A stretch of DNA of 64,000 nt. Origin: Nocardiopsis sp. FR4 (GTDB lineage Bacteria; Actinomycetota; Actinomycetes; Streptosporangiales; Streptosporangiaceae). This document shows, piece after piece, positions 19,589-27,939 of this stretch (positions within the stretch are counted from its first letter, which is position 1; each line of letters begins with the position of its first letter). The stretch is taken from the NCBI RefSeq assembly GCF_009830945.1, contig NZ_VWVV01000004.1, forward strand, positions 1 through 64,000, given 5' to 3'. A model generated the notes under the pieces. That model did no database searches and was not told where the DNA came from. It worked only from the letters and a program-made list of their open reading frames with translations. A program made the translations under genes and the position numbers.

Positions 19589-21562
19589 TCAGTCGAGAGC
19601 CACCGCGAGCGAGTAGAGCCGGGTGGTCTGGGTGTGGCGCCCGTTGTCGTCGGAGACCAGATAGAGGACGCGGCGGCCCTCGTTCCCCGTTCCCCGTAGC
19701 TCGGGTCCCAGGGCCATGCCCTCGACGTTGTCCAGGATCTGGTTCGGCTGGGCCTCGTCGGAGACGACGTCGCCCTCGGGGCAGTGGGCCATGTCGAAGA
19801 GGAGCTCCTTGCGGGCCAGCAGGTCACCGGCGTTCCTGGGGAGGCCCCGTCCGGTCACGTCCTGGGCGTCGGTGAGGTCCACCTCGTACAGGCGGATGGC
19901 GTTGCCGAGCCCGGTGAGGAAGCCGCGTTCGAGCGCGAGCAGCCGGTTCTCGTCGACCGCCGCCAGTTCCACCAGGTAGAGGCCCACCTCCGTCTGGTAC
20001 CCGTACTGCCGGTCGAGCGCGTAGTCGCCGCCGGGCTCCCCCGTGTAGCGCTGGATGCGCACCTGGTGGCGGCCGTGCACGTCCGCGTCCCCGACAAGGG
20101 GTCCCTCCAGCCCCGCGAACAGGTGGGCGCCGTCGGGGGTGGCGGTCAGGGACTCGATGTTGCGCTCGTGCTGGGCCGCACCGCCGGGGGCCGGGAGGAA
20201 GGCGTCCGGCAGGGGGAGGGGGTCGCCGATCTGCCTGCCGTCGGAGATCCCGAAACGGCGGATGGCGGGGCCGCTCTCGGCGGCGGCGAGGATGGTCTCA
20301 CCGCCCTCCTCCACGAGCATCCCCTCCCCGTCGAAGGACTCGAAGGGCTCGCCGTCCGGCCCGTACAACAGCTGGGTTCCGGTGACGGCGGGTTCCAGGG
20401 CCTCGGCGGGGCCGAGGTCGAGGGCGAAGACCTGGGCGGGCTCGTTGTCCCGCAGGACCAGGGCCTGGGAGCCGTCGCCGGTGAGCGCGAGGGCGGACAG
20501 CCCCTCGACCGGGTTTCCCAGGTACTCGTTCTGGGGCGGCTGGTCGAGCTGGTCGGACACGGAGAGCAGCCGCGCCCGGCCGGCGGCGTCGCAGGGGCCC
20601 GGGATCTGGTCGGTCCGCGTGCCCGGGCTGATCCATCCGTGTACCTGGTAGCCGACCGCCGCGCCCAGGAGCAGGCCCAGGAACAGCGCCGCGGCGACCA
20701 GGGGGGTGACCGCGCGGCGCGCGGGTGCCGGGGAGGGCTGCACGGAGGGACGCGGCCCCTGCTGGTTGCGGACGAAGAGGAGGTCGCCGACGCCGTTCTT
20801 GTCCAGGCGCTGCGGTTCGGGAAGGCCCTTCTCGGCGAGTCTGGTCTTGAGCAGGCGGTAGATCTGGTTGAGGGTGAGCAGTTCCTGCTCGGTGTTGCCG
20901 GGGTCGCCGCCGGTCAGGACGGCGATGAGCTCCCCGGTGAAGGCGGTGTGCGCCTCCTCCGGCGGGGCCATGGCCCGTGCGCTCTCCGTGGTGGAGGTCA
21001 GCACGTAGGAGCCCTCGATCTCGACCTGCCGCTTCTCCGGCACCCTGGTCGCGGTCCCCGCCATCACGGTCTCCAGGGCCCTGCCGCTGTAGCAGCAGTC
21101 CAGGATCACGATCTGCCGTTTGACGCTCCTCCTGGACTCCCTGAGGATGGTGCGCAGCACCCCGTAGGCGAGCGAGGTCTCGCTGCGGTCGCGCACCGAA
21201 CTGGGGAGCGTCAGGTAGAGCTGGTCGTCGCGGACCTCCAGGAGCCCGTGGCCCGCGTAGTAGACGAGCAGGGTGTCCTCGGCGAGTTTCGCGGCGTCGT
21301 AGATGGGTCCGGTCAGCTCGCCGTGCGTGGACGGGTTGGCCACCACCCAGCGACGGCCGTCGGGGACACCCCACAGGTCCGGGTCCGCCAGGGCCTTTTC
21401 CAGGTCCCTGAGGTTGCGCGGTACGGAGCGCAGCGGGGGCAGGTGCTGGTAGTCGTCGACCCCGATCAGGACACACGCCGACCGCTCGGGGTCCAGCCGC
21501 CCCGGTGCCCCGCCCGCGGCGGGTTCCTCGGCCGACGCCGCGGGGGTGGCCCCCTCGGTCAC
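19589..21562 (-). CDS. Caspase-like peptidase fused to a transmembrane helix and phytase-like domain
   Basis: 657 residues, GTG start overlapping the stop of the EACC1 gene (GTGA). Residues 28-265 are a C14 caspase domain: catalytic His in VYYAGHG (H105) and catalytic Cys in DCCYSG (C157). A Pro-rich linker and one transmembrane helix (about 285-305) follow. The C-terminal 330 residues match the 'esterase-like activity of phytase' family, ending in the hallmark DNVEGMALGP and LVSDDN segments, and are probably a beta-propeller outside the membrane. The layout suggests an intracellular protease controlled by, or coupled to, an extracellular domain. EACC1-linked caspases are predicted cell-death effectors; the role here is inferred. 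Confidence 0.85.
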   Translation of the reverse strand: MTEGATPAASAEEPAAGGAPGRLDPERSACVLIGVDDYQHLPPLRSVPRNLRDLEKALADPDLWGVPDGRRWVVANPSTHGELTGPIYDAAKLAEDTLLVYYAGHGLLEVRDDQLYLTLPSSVRDRSETSLAYGVLRTILRESRRSVKRQIVILDCCYSGRALETVMAGTATRVPEKRQVEIEGSYVLTSTTESARAMAPPEEAHTAFTGELIAVLTGGDPGNTEQELLTLNQIYRLLKTRLAEKGLPEPQRLDKNGVGDLLFVRNQQGPRPSVQPSPAPARRAVTPLVAAALFLGLLLGAAVGYQVHGWISPGTRTDQIPGPCDAAGRARLLSVSDQLDQPPQNEYLGNPVEGLSALALTGDGSQALVLRDNEPAQVFALDLGPAEALEPAVTGTQLLYGPDGEPFESFDGEGMLVEEGGETILAAAESGPAIRRFGISDGRQIGDPLPLPDAFLPAPGGAAQHERNIESLTATPDGAHLFAGLEGPLVGDADVHGRHQVRIQRYTGEPGGDYALDRQYGYQTEVGLYLVELAAVDENRLLALERGFLTGLGNAIRLYEVDLTDAQDVTGRGLPRNAGDLLARKELLFDMAHCPEGDVVSDEAQPNQILDNVEGMALGPELRGTGNEGRRVLYLVSDDNGRHTQTTRLYSLAVALD

Positions 21563-21939
21563 TCCCCGTCCTCCGGCCCGTCGGCGCCGCCGAGTTCCTC
21601 CAGGGCGCGCAGCACCACGGCCACGTCCTCGATCTCGACGTTGGTGAGGGTGATCCTGAGGCCGTCGCGCTCCAGGGTGATGGAGGAACGGGCGGGGTGC
21701 GCCTGCCTCCAGGACGCGATCGCCAGGGCGAGCGCACCGTACTGGGCACCCATCTCGAAGAGGAACTGGACGACCTCGAAGGCGCCGCCCATGGTGCCCG
21801 GTTCCTCCGGCCTCCCGCCCCCGCGGACCATGGTGATCCCCCCGGAGCGCAGTTCCCTCTCCTCTCCGCGCAGCCACTGGTACAAAGACCTGAATTCGGC
21901 GTCACTGTTCGGACCGTGCACAGACAGCAGGACGTTCAT
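21559..21939 (-). CDS. Effector-associated constant component 1 (EACC1) protein
   Basis: 126 residues. The N-terminal block VLLSVHGPNSDAEFRSLYQW, a basic/acidic turn, and a central hydrophobic helix (QFLFEMGAQYGALALAIASWR) followed by a beta-rich tail (SITLERDGLRITLTNVE) match the EACC1 family of actinobacterial conflict systems as I recall it. EACC1 proteins are encoded directly upstream of variable effectors, most often caspases or TIR proteins, and are thought to act as adaptors or regulators. Here the stop codon overlaps the caspase start, so the two are translated as a pair. Confidence 0.8.
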   Translation of the reverse strand: MNVLLSVHGPNSDAEFRSLYQWLRGEERELRSGGITMVRGGGRPEEPGTMGGAFEVVQFLFEMGAQYGALALAIASWRQAHPARSSITLERDGLRITLTNVEIEDVAVVLRALEELGGADGPEDGE

Positions 21940-22671
21940 CTCACACCTCGTAGCACCGCGTGCGGCGTCAATTGTCCACGCCACCGTTTCGATGTGGACC
22001 GAAAATACCAACGTGAAGTTAACGGGGAGTTCACCGGAATCGGCCTGAGGCCAGTACGCCGGATACGGGGGTATTGCGGGGCGGCCTCGGGGCACAAGGA
22101 TGCCGGATCAGCGCTTCGCAGTCCAGGATTCCCCCATTTTTCGGTCCTCCTGACGCCGGGCCGGAATCGGACACCCGGGACGGAGGCGCACCGGTACCGG
22201 ACTCTTTTTCCTTCCGTCGCGCGCAAGGCGGCGGATCCGCTCGGATCGTTTCCTTTCCCTCCCGGCCCGCGGTGCCTTTTCCGGGCCGTCGCCGGTGCCG
22301 GGTCCACGGACGCCGGCGGGGCCGCGTACCCGCCGCACGCGCCCGGGGAGGGGATCACCGCGCCCGGTGACCCAGGGGCGGCCTCCCGTGCCGCATGACC
22401 GTCTTCTCCGGGGGAGGGAGGCACCGGGCGGCACCGGAGGGACCGCCGAGGGGGCGTCCGCCGGTTCCCCGGGAAACCCGGTGAGAACGCCGGCGGCCGG
22501 CCCGGGGCCGACGGGCCGGTGTTCGAGCGCGGTGGAACGGTCCGCGGGACCGGCACCGCGGAGACCGTTCCGGTGCCGGGAACGGTCCACGCGGTCCCGG
22601 GGGCGCGGGCGGCGCGTGCGGCGCGGGCGGCGCGGGCGGTTTCCGCGGTGGGAAGCGGGTAGGGGCCCGGC
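21940..22671. other. Long intergenic region between divergent genes
   Basis: 732 bases. The first 120 bases next to the EACC1 start are lower in GC and probably hold its promoter. The remainder is very GC-rich with repetitive Pro/Arg/Ala-type frames and no supported gene, hairpin or repeat that I can see. Confidence 0.45.
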
Positions 22672-23208
22672 ATGCTGGAAAGTCTCTTCGGGGTCCCACT
22701 CGACAGGCTGCTGCTGGTCCTGCTCTCCACGGCCGGTGTCTTCGCCACCGTCATCACCTACACGCGTATCGCGGGGCTGCGCAGCTTCTCCAAGATGTCC
22801 AGCTTCGACTTCGCCATGACGGTCGCCGTCGGGTCGCTCGTGGCGTCTGTCGCGGTGGCGCAGACGACGCTGATCGAGGGCGTGACCGCCCTGGCGGTGC
22901 TCTACCTCCTCCAGGTCACCATCGCCCTGCTGCGCCGCTTCTCGCCGTTCAAGCAGGCGGTCGACAACACGCCCCTGCTGCTCGTGGCCGACGGCGTGAT
23001 GCTCAGGGACAACATGCGGAGGTCGCGGATCACCGAGGACGACCTCCGGTCGAGGCTGCGCGGCGCCAACGTCGGGAGCCTGGACTCGGTGCGCGCGGTC
23101 GTGCTGGAGACGACCGGGGACGTCAGCGTGCTGCACGGGCAGGGCACGGTGGACCCCGCCCTGTTCCGGGACGTCCGGGGCGCGCACAGGATCACGGAGG
23201 ACGGCTGA
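22672..23208 (+). CDS. DUF421/YetF family membrane protein
   Basis: 178 residues. Two or three N-terminal membrane helices (LLLVLLSTAGVFATVITYTR and a later ALAVLYLLQVTIALL) precede a soluble YetF domain. Family markers include RIAGLRSFSKMSSFDFAMTVAVGS and, in the soluble part, DNTPLLLVADGVMLRDNMRRSRITEDDL and VLETTGDVSVL. These proteins are widespread in bacteria, and YetF-type proteins have been linked to spores in Bacillus; the biochemical role is unknown. The ATG start is close to the first helix. Confidence 0.88.
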   Translation: MLESLFGVPLDRLLLVLLSTAGVFATVITYTRIAGLRSFSKMSSFDFAMTVAVGSLVASVAVAQTTLIEGVTALAVLYLLQVTIALLRRFSPFKQAVDNTPLLLVADGVMLRDNMRRSRITEDDLRSRLRGANVGSLDSVRAVVLETTGDVSVLHGQGTVDPALFRDVRGAHRITEDG

Positions 23209-23231
23209 GCCTCCCGGGGCCGGGCGCAGAA

Positions 23232-23255
23232 CCGCCCCCGCGTGAGCGGGGGCGG
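23232..23255. terminator. Bidirectional terminator hairpin
   Basis: CCGCCCCCGC (23232-23241), GTGA loop, GCGGGGGCGG (23246-23255): a perfect 10-bp stem with a tetraloop between the convergent DUF421 and DUF4333 genes. Confidence 0.8.
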
Positions 23256-23290
23256 AGCCCGCCTCCAGGACGGGGGCCTTCCCGGGGCGG

Positions 23291-23632
23291 TCAGCCCATG
23301 GGCTCTTCGTCGACCTGGACGTCGAAGTTGACGTCGGCCCCGTCGACCGAGGTCGTGGTGACGGTCACGCCGTAGACCTGTCCGCCCGCGGTGAGCTCAC
23401 AGCGGATGGAGGCGCCGACCTCGGCCGGGAGGCTCTCGTCGCAGGTGAGGTCGTCGAGGGCCTGGCCGACCTCCTCCTCCAGGGCCGCGGCGGCCTGGTC
23501 GGCGATCTCGTCCGCGAGGACGCTCTCCACCCCGCCGAGGCTGGCCTCGAACGAGCAGCCCGTGGCGAGGGCCGCCGTCAGCGCTCCCAGGGCCGTTCCG
23601 ACGACAGCCCTGTTCAGTACCGTACCGCGCAT
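23291..23632 (-). CDS. DUF4333 family lipoprotein
   Basis: 113 residues from the ATG at 23632. A signal sequence with a lipobox-like ATGC near residues 23-26 predicts a surface lipoprotein. The mature part matches DUF4333: an acidic helix (EIADQAAAALEEEVGQ), the conserved LTCDESLPAEVGASIRCEL pair of cysteines that should form a disulphide, and a strand-rich end (YGVTVTTTSVDGADVNFDV). Function unknown. It is divergent from the HD-domain gene, about 150 bases away. Confidence 0.82.
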   Translation of the reverse strand: MRGTVLNRAVVGTALGALTAALATGCSFEASLGGVESVLADEIADQAAAALEEEVGQALDDLTCDESLPAEVGASIRCELTAGGQVYGVTVTTTSVDGADVNFDVQVDEEPMG

Positions 23633-23781
23633 ACGCTTCTCCACTCGTTCGGTGATCGGGGGTGCTTCACGAGGTGGGACGCGAAGAACGGCCGAGCAGT
23701 TCCGGCAACGGCGGTACCGGCCTCCTCGCACGCACCGCGGACCCGTCCTCGAACCGTTTCCGGACCGGTTACGGTCGGGGG

Positions 23782-24378
23782 ATGCGCATCCCCGGTGACG
23801 ACGAGATCCGCGCCCTGCACGAGCGCCACGCGCCCACCCCCGAAGCCTTCGACCTCGTGTACACGCACTGCCGCATCGTGTGCGCGATCGCCGAACAGCT
23901 GCTCGACCGCTCGGCCCCGGAGCTGGACCGTGCCCTGGTCCGCGCCGGGTGCCTGCTGCACGACATCGGGGTGTACCGGCTCTACGACTCCTCGGGAGGG
24001 CTCGACCGCGCGCGCTACGTGAGCCACGGGGTGCTCGGCCACCGGGTGCTCGCCGAGGAGGGGCTGCCCGAGCCGCTGTGCCGGTTCTGCTCGCACCACA
24101 CCGGCGTGGGCCTGACCCGCGAGGACGTCCGCGCCCAGGGCCTGCCGATCCCGGAGGCGGACTACGTGGCCGGGTCCGGGGAGGAGGAGCTGGTGATGTA
24201 CGCGGACAAGTTCCACAGTAAGCGCACCCCGCCGGTGTTCGTCTCCGCCGACTCCTACGCCGCCTCCGTCGCCCGGTTCGGTGAGGACAAGGTGACCCGG
24301 TTCAAGGAGCTGCGCACGCGCTTCGGCCTCCCCGACCTGGCCGCGCTGGCGGCCGCGTACGGACACGCCCTGGTCTGA
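23782..24378 (+). CDS. HD-domain hydrolase
   Basis: 198 residues. The HD metal site is intact: His in YTHCRIVC, HD in CLLHDIGVYRL (about residues 66-70) and later His residues in SHGVLGHRVL and FCSHHTGVG. HD proteins hydrolyse phosphate esters such as nucleotides or cyclic dinucleotides. Here a small stand-alone domain without a sensor cannot be assigned a substrate. The ATG at 23782 is chosen because an upstream in-frame extension overlaps the DUF4333 promoter. It converges with the rhamnosidase gene at a strong hairpin. Confidence 0.8.
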   Translation: MRIPGDDEIRALHERHAPTPEAFDLVYTHCRIVCAIAEQLLDRSAPELDRALVRAGCLLHDIGVYRLYDSSGGLDRARYVSHGVLGHRVLAEEGLPEPLCRFCSHHTGVGLTREDVRAQGLPIPEADYVAGSGEEELVMYADKFHSKRTPPVFVSADSYAASVARFGEDKVTRFKELRTRFGLPDLAALAAAYGHALV

Positions 24379-24405
24379 ACCGGGCCCGGTCGCGCCGGGC
24401 CCGGT
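24379..24405. terminator. Bidirectional terminator hairpin
   Basis: ACCGGGCCCGG (24379-24389) and CCGGGCCCGGT (24395-24405) form a perfect 11-bp stem with a TCGCG loop, just after the HD gene stop and facing the end of the rhamnosidase gene. Confidence 0.75.
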
Positions 24406-24411
24406 CCGGGG

Positions 24412-27057
24412 TCAGGCGAAGGCGGGGGGTCTGGCCGCGACGACCTCCTCGGGCAGGCGGGAGCGGAAGGCGTGCTCCCCCGGGCCCACGTCCAGCGGCT
24501 CCTCCCCGCCGGGCAGGTGGACCTCGGCCCGCGTGCCCGCCGGGACGGTGACGGTCACGGTGACCTCGTCCCCCTCGCGCGTCCACCCGGCCTCGGCGCG
24601 GCCGTAGGGCGTCTGGTGGGAGGCCCGCGCCCACTCCAGTTCGCGGGTGGGCAGCGGCGCCACGCGCAGCCGCCGGTACCCCGGTGCGGCGGGCGCCAGA
24701 CCGGCCACGCGGCGGTGCAGGTAGTCCGCGATCGCGCCGAGGGCGTAGTGGTTGAAGGAGGTCATCTCGCCGGGGTTGACGCTGCCGTCCGGCAGCATCG
24801 AGTTCCACCGCTCCCAGACGGTGGTGGCGCCCATGGTCACGGCGTAGAGCCAGGAGGGGCACTCGCGCTGGAGGAGCAGTCTCCACGCGGTGGCGGCGTG
24901 GCCGGTGTCGGCGAGCGCGTCGCAGACCAGCGGCGTGCCGAGGAAGCCCGTGCCGATCCGGTAGTCGTCCTTGGCCACCTGCTCGGCGAGCAGGTCCCCG
25001 GCGTGCTGGCGCTGCTCCGGGAGGAGCAGGTCGAAGACCAGGGCCATCGCGTAGGCGGTCTGGGCGGGGAAGGCGGCGCGACCGGTGGCGGTCACGTACT
25101 CGTCGCGGAAGCGCGCGGCGGCCCGTTCGGCGAGGGCGCGGTAGTCCTCAGCCCGCTTGGCGAAGCGCGGGTCGCGGTCGGAGAGCACCTCCCCGGCCCG
25201 GGCCAGGATCCTCGCGGAACGGGCCAGGTAGCCGGTGGCCACCAGCTGCCAGGGCACCCGCGCGGCCCAGGGCTGGTCGTCGGGGGCGGCCGAGTCCAGC
25301 CAGTCGCCGAAGGAGAACCCGCCGGAGGCGAAGTCCAGCCTCTCGCCCGCGCGGGCGGCGAAGGCGTCCACCCAGGCGGTCATGGAGTCCCACTGGGTGT
25401 GGAGGATGCCGGCGTCGCCGCTGCGCTCGTACACGGTCCACGGCACGACCGTGGCCGCGTCCCCCCATCCGGCCTCCGCGCCGAGGGGCGGCAGCTTGTC
25501 GTCCAGCTCGGCGAAGGGGACGAAGGGCGGGACCACACCGCCGGAGTCGGACTGGTCGTGGGCCAGGTCGGCGAGCCAGCCCCGGAGCATCCCGGCGGTG
25601 TCGTACAGGAACGCCGCGGTGGGCGCGAAGACCTGGAGGTCGCCGGTCCAGCCGAGCCGCTCGTCGCGCTGCGGGCAGTCGGTGGGCAGGTCCACGAAGT
25701 TGCCGCGCATGCCCCAGACGACGTTCTCGTGCAGGCGGTCGAGGAGCGGGTCGGAGCACGCGAACTCGCCGAGGCGGCGCATGTCCGTGTGCAGGACGAC
25801 GGCCTCCAGGTCCTCGGGGCCCAGCTCACCCGGCCACCCGTCCACCCGGACGTAGCGGAACCCGTGGAAGGTGAACTCGGGCTCCCAGGTGCGGGGGTCG
25901 GCGTCCGGGCCCGCCAGGACCAGCTCGTCCCACTGGGTGGCAGCGCGCAGCGGCCGGGTGCCCAGCTCGCCGTGTTCGAGCACCTCGGCGTGGCGGAAGG
26001 AGAGGCGGGTTCCGGCCGCCGCCCGGGGGACGCGCACGCGCAGGCGGCCGACCAGGTTCTGTCCGAAGTCGACCAGGGTGGCCCCGGAGGGCGAGGTGAG
26101 GATCCTCTGGGCCGCGAGGGTCCGGGTGGCGCGCACGGGCGGACCGGTGGGGGCCACGAGCGTGGCCGGGTCGAACCCCCGCTCCGTGACGGGCAGCCAG
26201 TCGATCTCGTCGGGCGAAAGGACCCGGCGCACGTCCAGGGTCTGCCCCTTCTGGATGTCGGCGCGGGTGACGGGGCTGGCCGCGCTGTGCCAGGAGCCGT
26301 CGGTTCCGGCCACGAGCCGCGAGCCGTCCTCGTAGTCCACCTCCAGCTGCACGAGCGCTGCGGTGTCGGCTCCGTAGACCTCCCGACGCCCGCCGAAGCC
26401 CACGAACCCGCGGTACCAGCCGTCGGCGAGGTGGACCAGCAGCGTGTTGGCTCCGCCGCGGACGGCGTCGGTGACGTCCCAGGTGCGGTAGCGCAGCCGG
26501 TGGCGGTAGGTGGTCCAGCCCGGGTGCAGGGCCTCGTCGCCGACGGGCTCGCCGTTGAGGCTGAGCGTCATGAGGCCGCGGGCCGTGGCGCGCAGGCGGG
26601 CCGCGCTGACGCGGCGGGCCGGGTCCAGGGTGAGGACGCCGCGCAGGTAGGCGGCGGGCGCCCCGTCGGAGGGGTCGGCCGGGTGCGTGAGCTCCGGGGC
26701 CGGGCTGATCATGCGGGCCGCCCACTCGGTGCGCGGGTCGCCGATCAGGCCGGTCTCCAGGACGGTGGGCTCGCTCCAGGCGGAGGCGCGACCGTGCTCG
26801 TCCCAGACCCGGACCCGGACGGCGCGGCGGGCACGGCTGGGCAGCTCGGGCGCGGGCCAGGGGACGAGCACGGAGTCGGCGGAGTCCACGCGGCCGGTGG
26901 TGAGGGTCGTGTCGCCGCCGCTCACGTGCAGCTCGTAGGCCGTCTGCGTGTGGGAGGGGGTCCAGGACAGGCGCGGCCCGGCTTCGCCGATGCCCAGGGG
27001 GACGCGGTGGTGTTCGACGCGGACCGGGGAGACGGCGGGGTCAGCGGTCGCTGGCAT
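24412..27057 (-). CDS. Alpha-L-rhamnosidase, family GH78
   Basis: 881 residues, no signal peptide, so intracellular. It removes terminal alpha-L-rhamnose from glycosides by inversion. Domains in order: an N-terminal Bac_rhamnosid Ig-like domain (about 1-130), carbohydrate-binding beta-sandwich domains (about 140-420), the (alpha/alpha)6 catalytic barrel (about 425-780) with the hallmark DCPQRDERLGWTGD near residue 462 that includes the general acid Glu, and a C-terminal beta-domain. MTSFNHYALGAIADYLH, near the end of the barrel, is also typical. Its start overlaps the TetR gene's end by 17 bases, so regulator and enzyme are co-transcribed. Cytoplasmic location fits uptake of the rhamnoside by the neighbouring ABC transporter. 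Confidence 0.92.
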   Translation of the reverse strand: MPATADPAVSPVRVEHHRVPLGIGEAGPRLSWTPSHTQTAYELHVSGGDTTLTTGRVDSADSVLVPWPAPELPSRARRAVRVRVWDEHGRASAWSEPTVLETGLIGDPRTEWAARMISPAPELTHPADPSDGAPAAYLRGVLTLDPARRVSAARLRATARGLMTLSLNGEPVGDEALHPGWTTYRHRLRYRTWDVTDAVRGGANTLLVHLADGWYRGFVGFGGRREVYGADTAALVQLEVDYEDGSRLVAGTDGSWHSAASPVTRADIQKGQTLDVRRVLSPDEIDWLPVTERGFDPATLVAPTGPPVRATRTLAAQRILTSPSGATLVDFGQNLVGRLRVRVPRAAAGTRLSFRHAEVLEHGELGTRPLRAATQWDELVLAGPDADPRTWEPEFTFHGFRYVRVDGWPGELGPEDLEAVVLHTDMRRLGEFACSDPLLDRLHENVVWGMRGNFVDLPTDCPQRDERLGWTGDLQVFAPTAAFLYDTAGMLRGWLADLAHDQSDSGGVVPPFVPFAELDDKLPPLGAEAGWGDAATVVPWTVYERSGDAGILHTQWDSMTAWVDAFAARAGERLDFASGGFSFGDWLDSAAPDDQPWAARVPWQLVATGYLARSARILARAGEVLSDRDPRFAKRAEDYRALAERAAARFRDEYVTATGRAAFPAQTAYAMALVFDLLLPEQRQHAGDLLAEQVAKDDYRIGTGFLGTPLVCDALADTGHAATAWRLLLQRECPSWLYAVTMGATTVWERWNSMLPDGSVNPGEMTSFNHYALGAIADYLHRRVAGLAPAAPGYRRLRVAPLPTRELEWARASHQTPYGRAEAGWTREGDEVTVTVTVPAGTRAEVHLPGGEEPLDVGPGEHAFRSRLPEEVVAARPPAFA

Positions 27058-27721
27058 GGGCGGGGTCCTTGTCGTCGGAGGCGGCGGGGCCGGCCGGGGC
27101 GGCGGGAGCGTCCTCGGGGGCGGGGAGCGGGTCGATCCCGGTGGTGAGGAACGTGTTCAGGTGATGGCGGACGCCGTCGGCCACGTCGATGTCGAAGCCG
27201 TTGATCCACAGCAGTTCGAGGCCCTCGACCATGGCGATGCAGCTCAGCGCGGCACGCTCGGGGTCCACGCCCTCGCGCAGCTCGCCCTGGTCGCGCAGTT
27301 CGGCGAAGGTCTCGGTGAGCCTGTCGCTGATGAGGCGGAAGCGGTCCCGGAAGTAGCGGTGGGCGGGGTGCTCGGGGTCCGTGGCCTCGGCGGAGAGGAT
27401 GCGGTAGAGCTGCACGATGCCGCGCTGCCCGGCCTGTTGGCGGGAGATCTCCAGCAGTCCGCGGAGGAACCGGCGCCCCTGGCGTCCGGCGAGGATCTCC
27501 TGGGCGATCTGGTCCCGGCGTTCCATGACCGCGCGCAGCAGCGCCACCTTGCCGCCGGGGAAGTGGTGGAGGATGCCCGTCTGCGTCATGCCGACGACGC
27601 GTGCGATCTCGTTGACCGAACCGGCCGTGTAGCCGGACCTGGCGAAGACCGTGACGGCGGCCTCAAGGATCTGCTCGCGCCGCGCGGCCGTCTTCTTGTA
27701 GTTGCCTCGTTGCCGTGCCAT
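27041..27721 (-). CDS. TetR family regulator of the rhamnoside island
   Basis: 226 residues from the ATG at 27721 (MARQRGNYKK); an upstream in-frame start would run into the promoter. The helix-turn-helix is at about 8-55: RREQILEAAVTVFARSGYTA and VNEIARVVGMTQTGILHHF. The C-terminal ligand domain is all-helical with an Ala/Pro/Asp-rich tail. It is transcribed with the rhamnosidase and diverges from the substrate-binding protein gene, so it probably represses both sides through the GAAAAC repeat in between. The inducer is likely a rhamnoside or its product, by context only. Confidence 0.85.
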   Translation of the reverse strand: MARQRGNYKKTAARREQILEAAVTVFARSGYTAGSVNEIARVVGMTQTGILHHFPGGKVALLRAVMERRDQIAQEILAGRQGRRFLRGLLEISRQQAGQRGIVQLYRILSAEATDPEHPAHRYFRDRFRLISDRLTETFAELRDQGELREGVDPERAALSCIAMVEGLELLWINGFDIDVADGVRHHLNTFLTTGIDPLPAPEDAPAAPAGPAASDDKDPAHASDR

Positions 27722-27740
27722 GGCGGGATCGTACCAAGAA

Positions 27741-27772
27741 GTTTGCGAAAACATTGAAGGCATTAAGTTTTC
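27741..27772. promoter_or_regulatory. Candidate TetR operator in the divergent promoter
   Basis: GAAAAC at 27747-27752 and GTTTTC at 27767-27772 form an inverted repeat with a 14-base gap inside a locally AT-rich stretch (27741-27780), 20-50 bases upstream of the TetR start. Position and symmetry fit an operator for the TetR protein. No binding evidence exists. Confidence 0.45.
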
Positions 27773-27939
27773 ATGTTAGCTTCCTTGCAGCTCAACGTGC
27801 GATCCACGTCACGTCCGGCCTGAGGGGGACGGCCAGAGGACCCGTGCCGCGTCGAGCGCCCCACCGCCACACCACCAGACTGTCCGCGCGCCGACGGCGA
27901 GGTCCGCGCCGCGACAGCCGGTACGAGAAGAGGCACTCC

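Noticed and set aside
19031..21939. SdpI protein as immunity partner of the caspase operon
   Set aside because: It lies 165 bases beyond the caspase stop with no coupling, and SdpI immunity is known only against SdpC-type toxins, which are absent.
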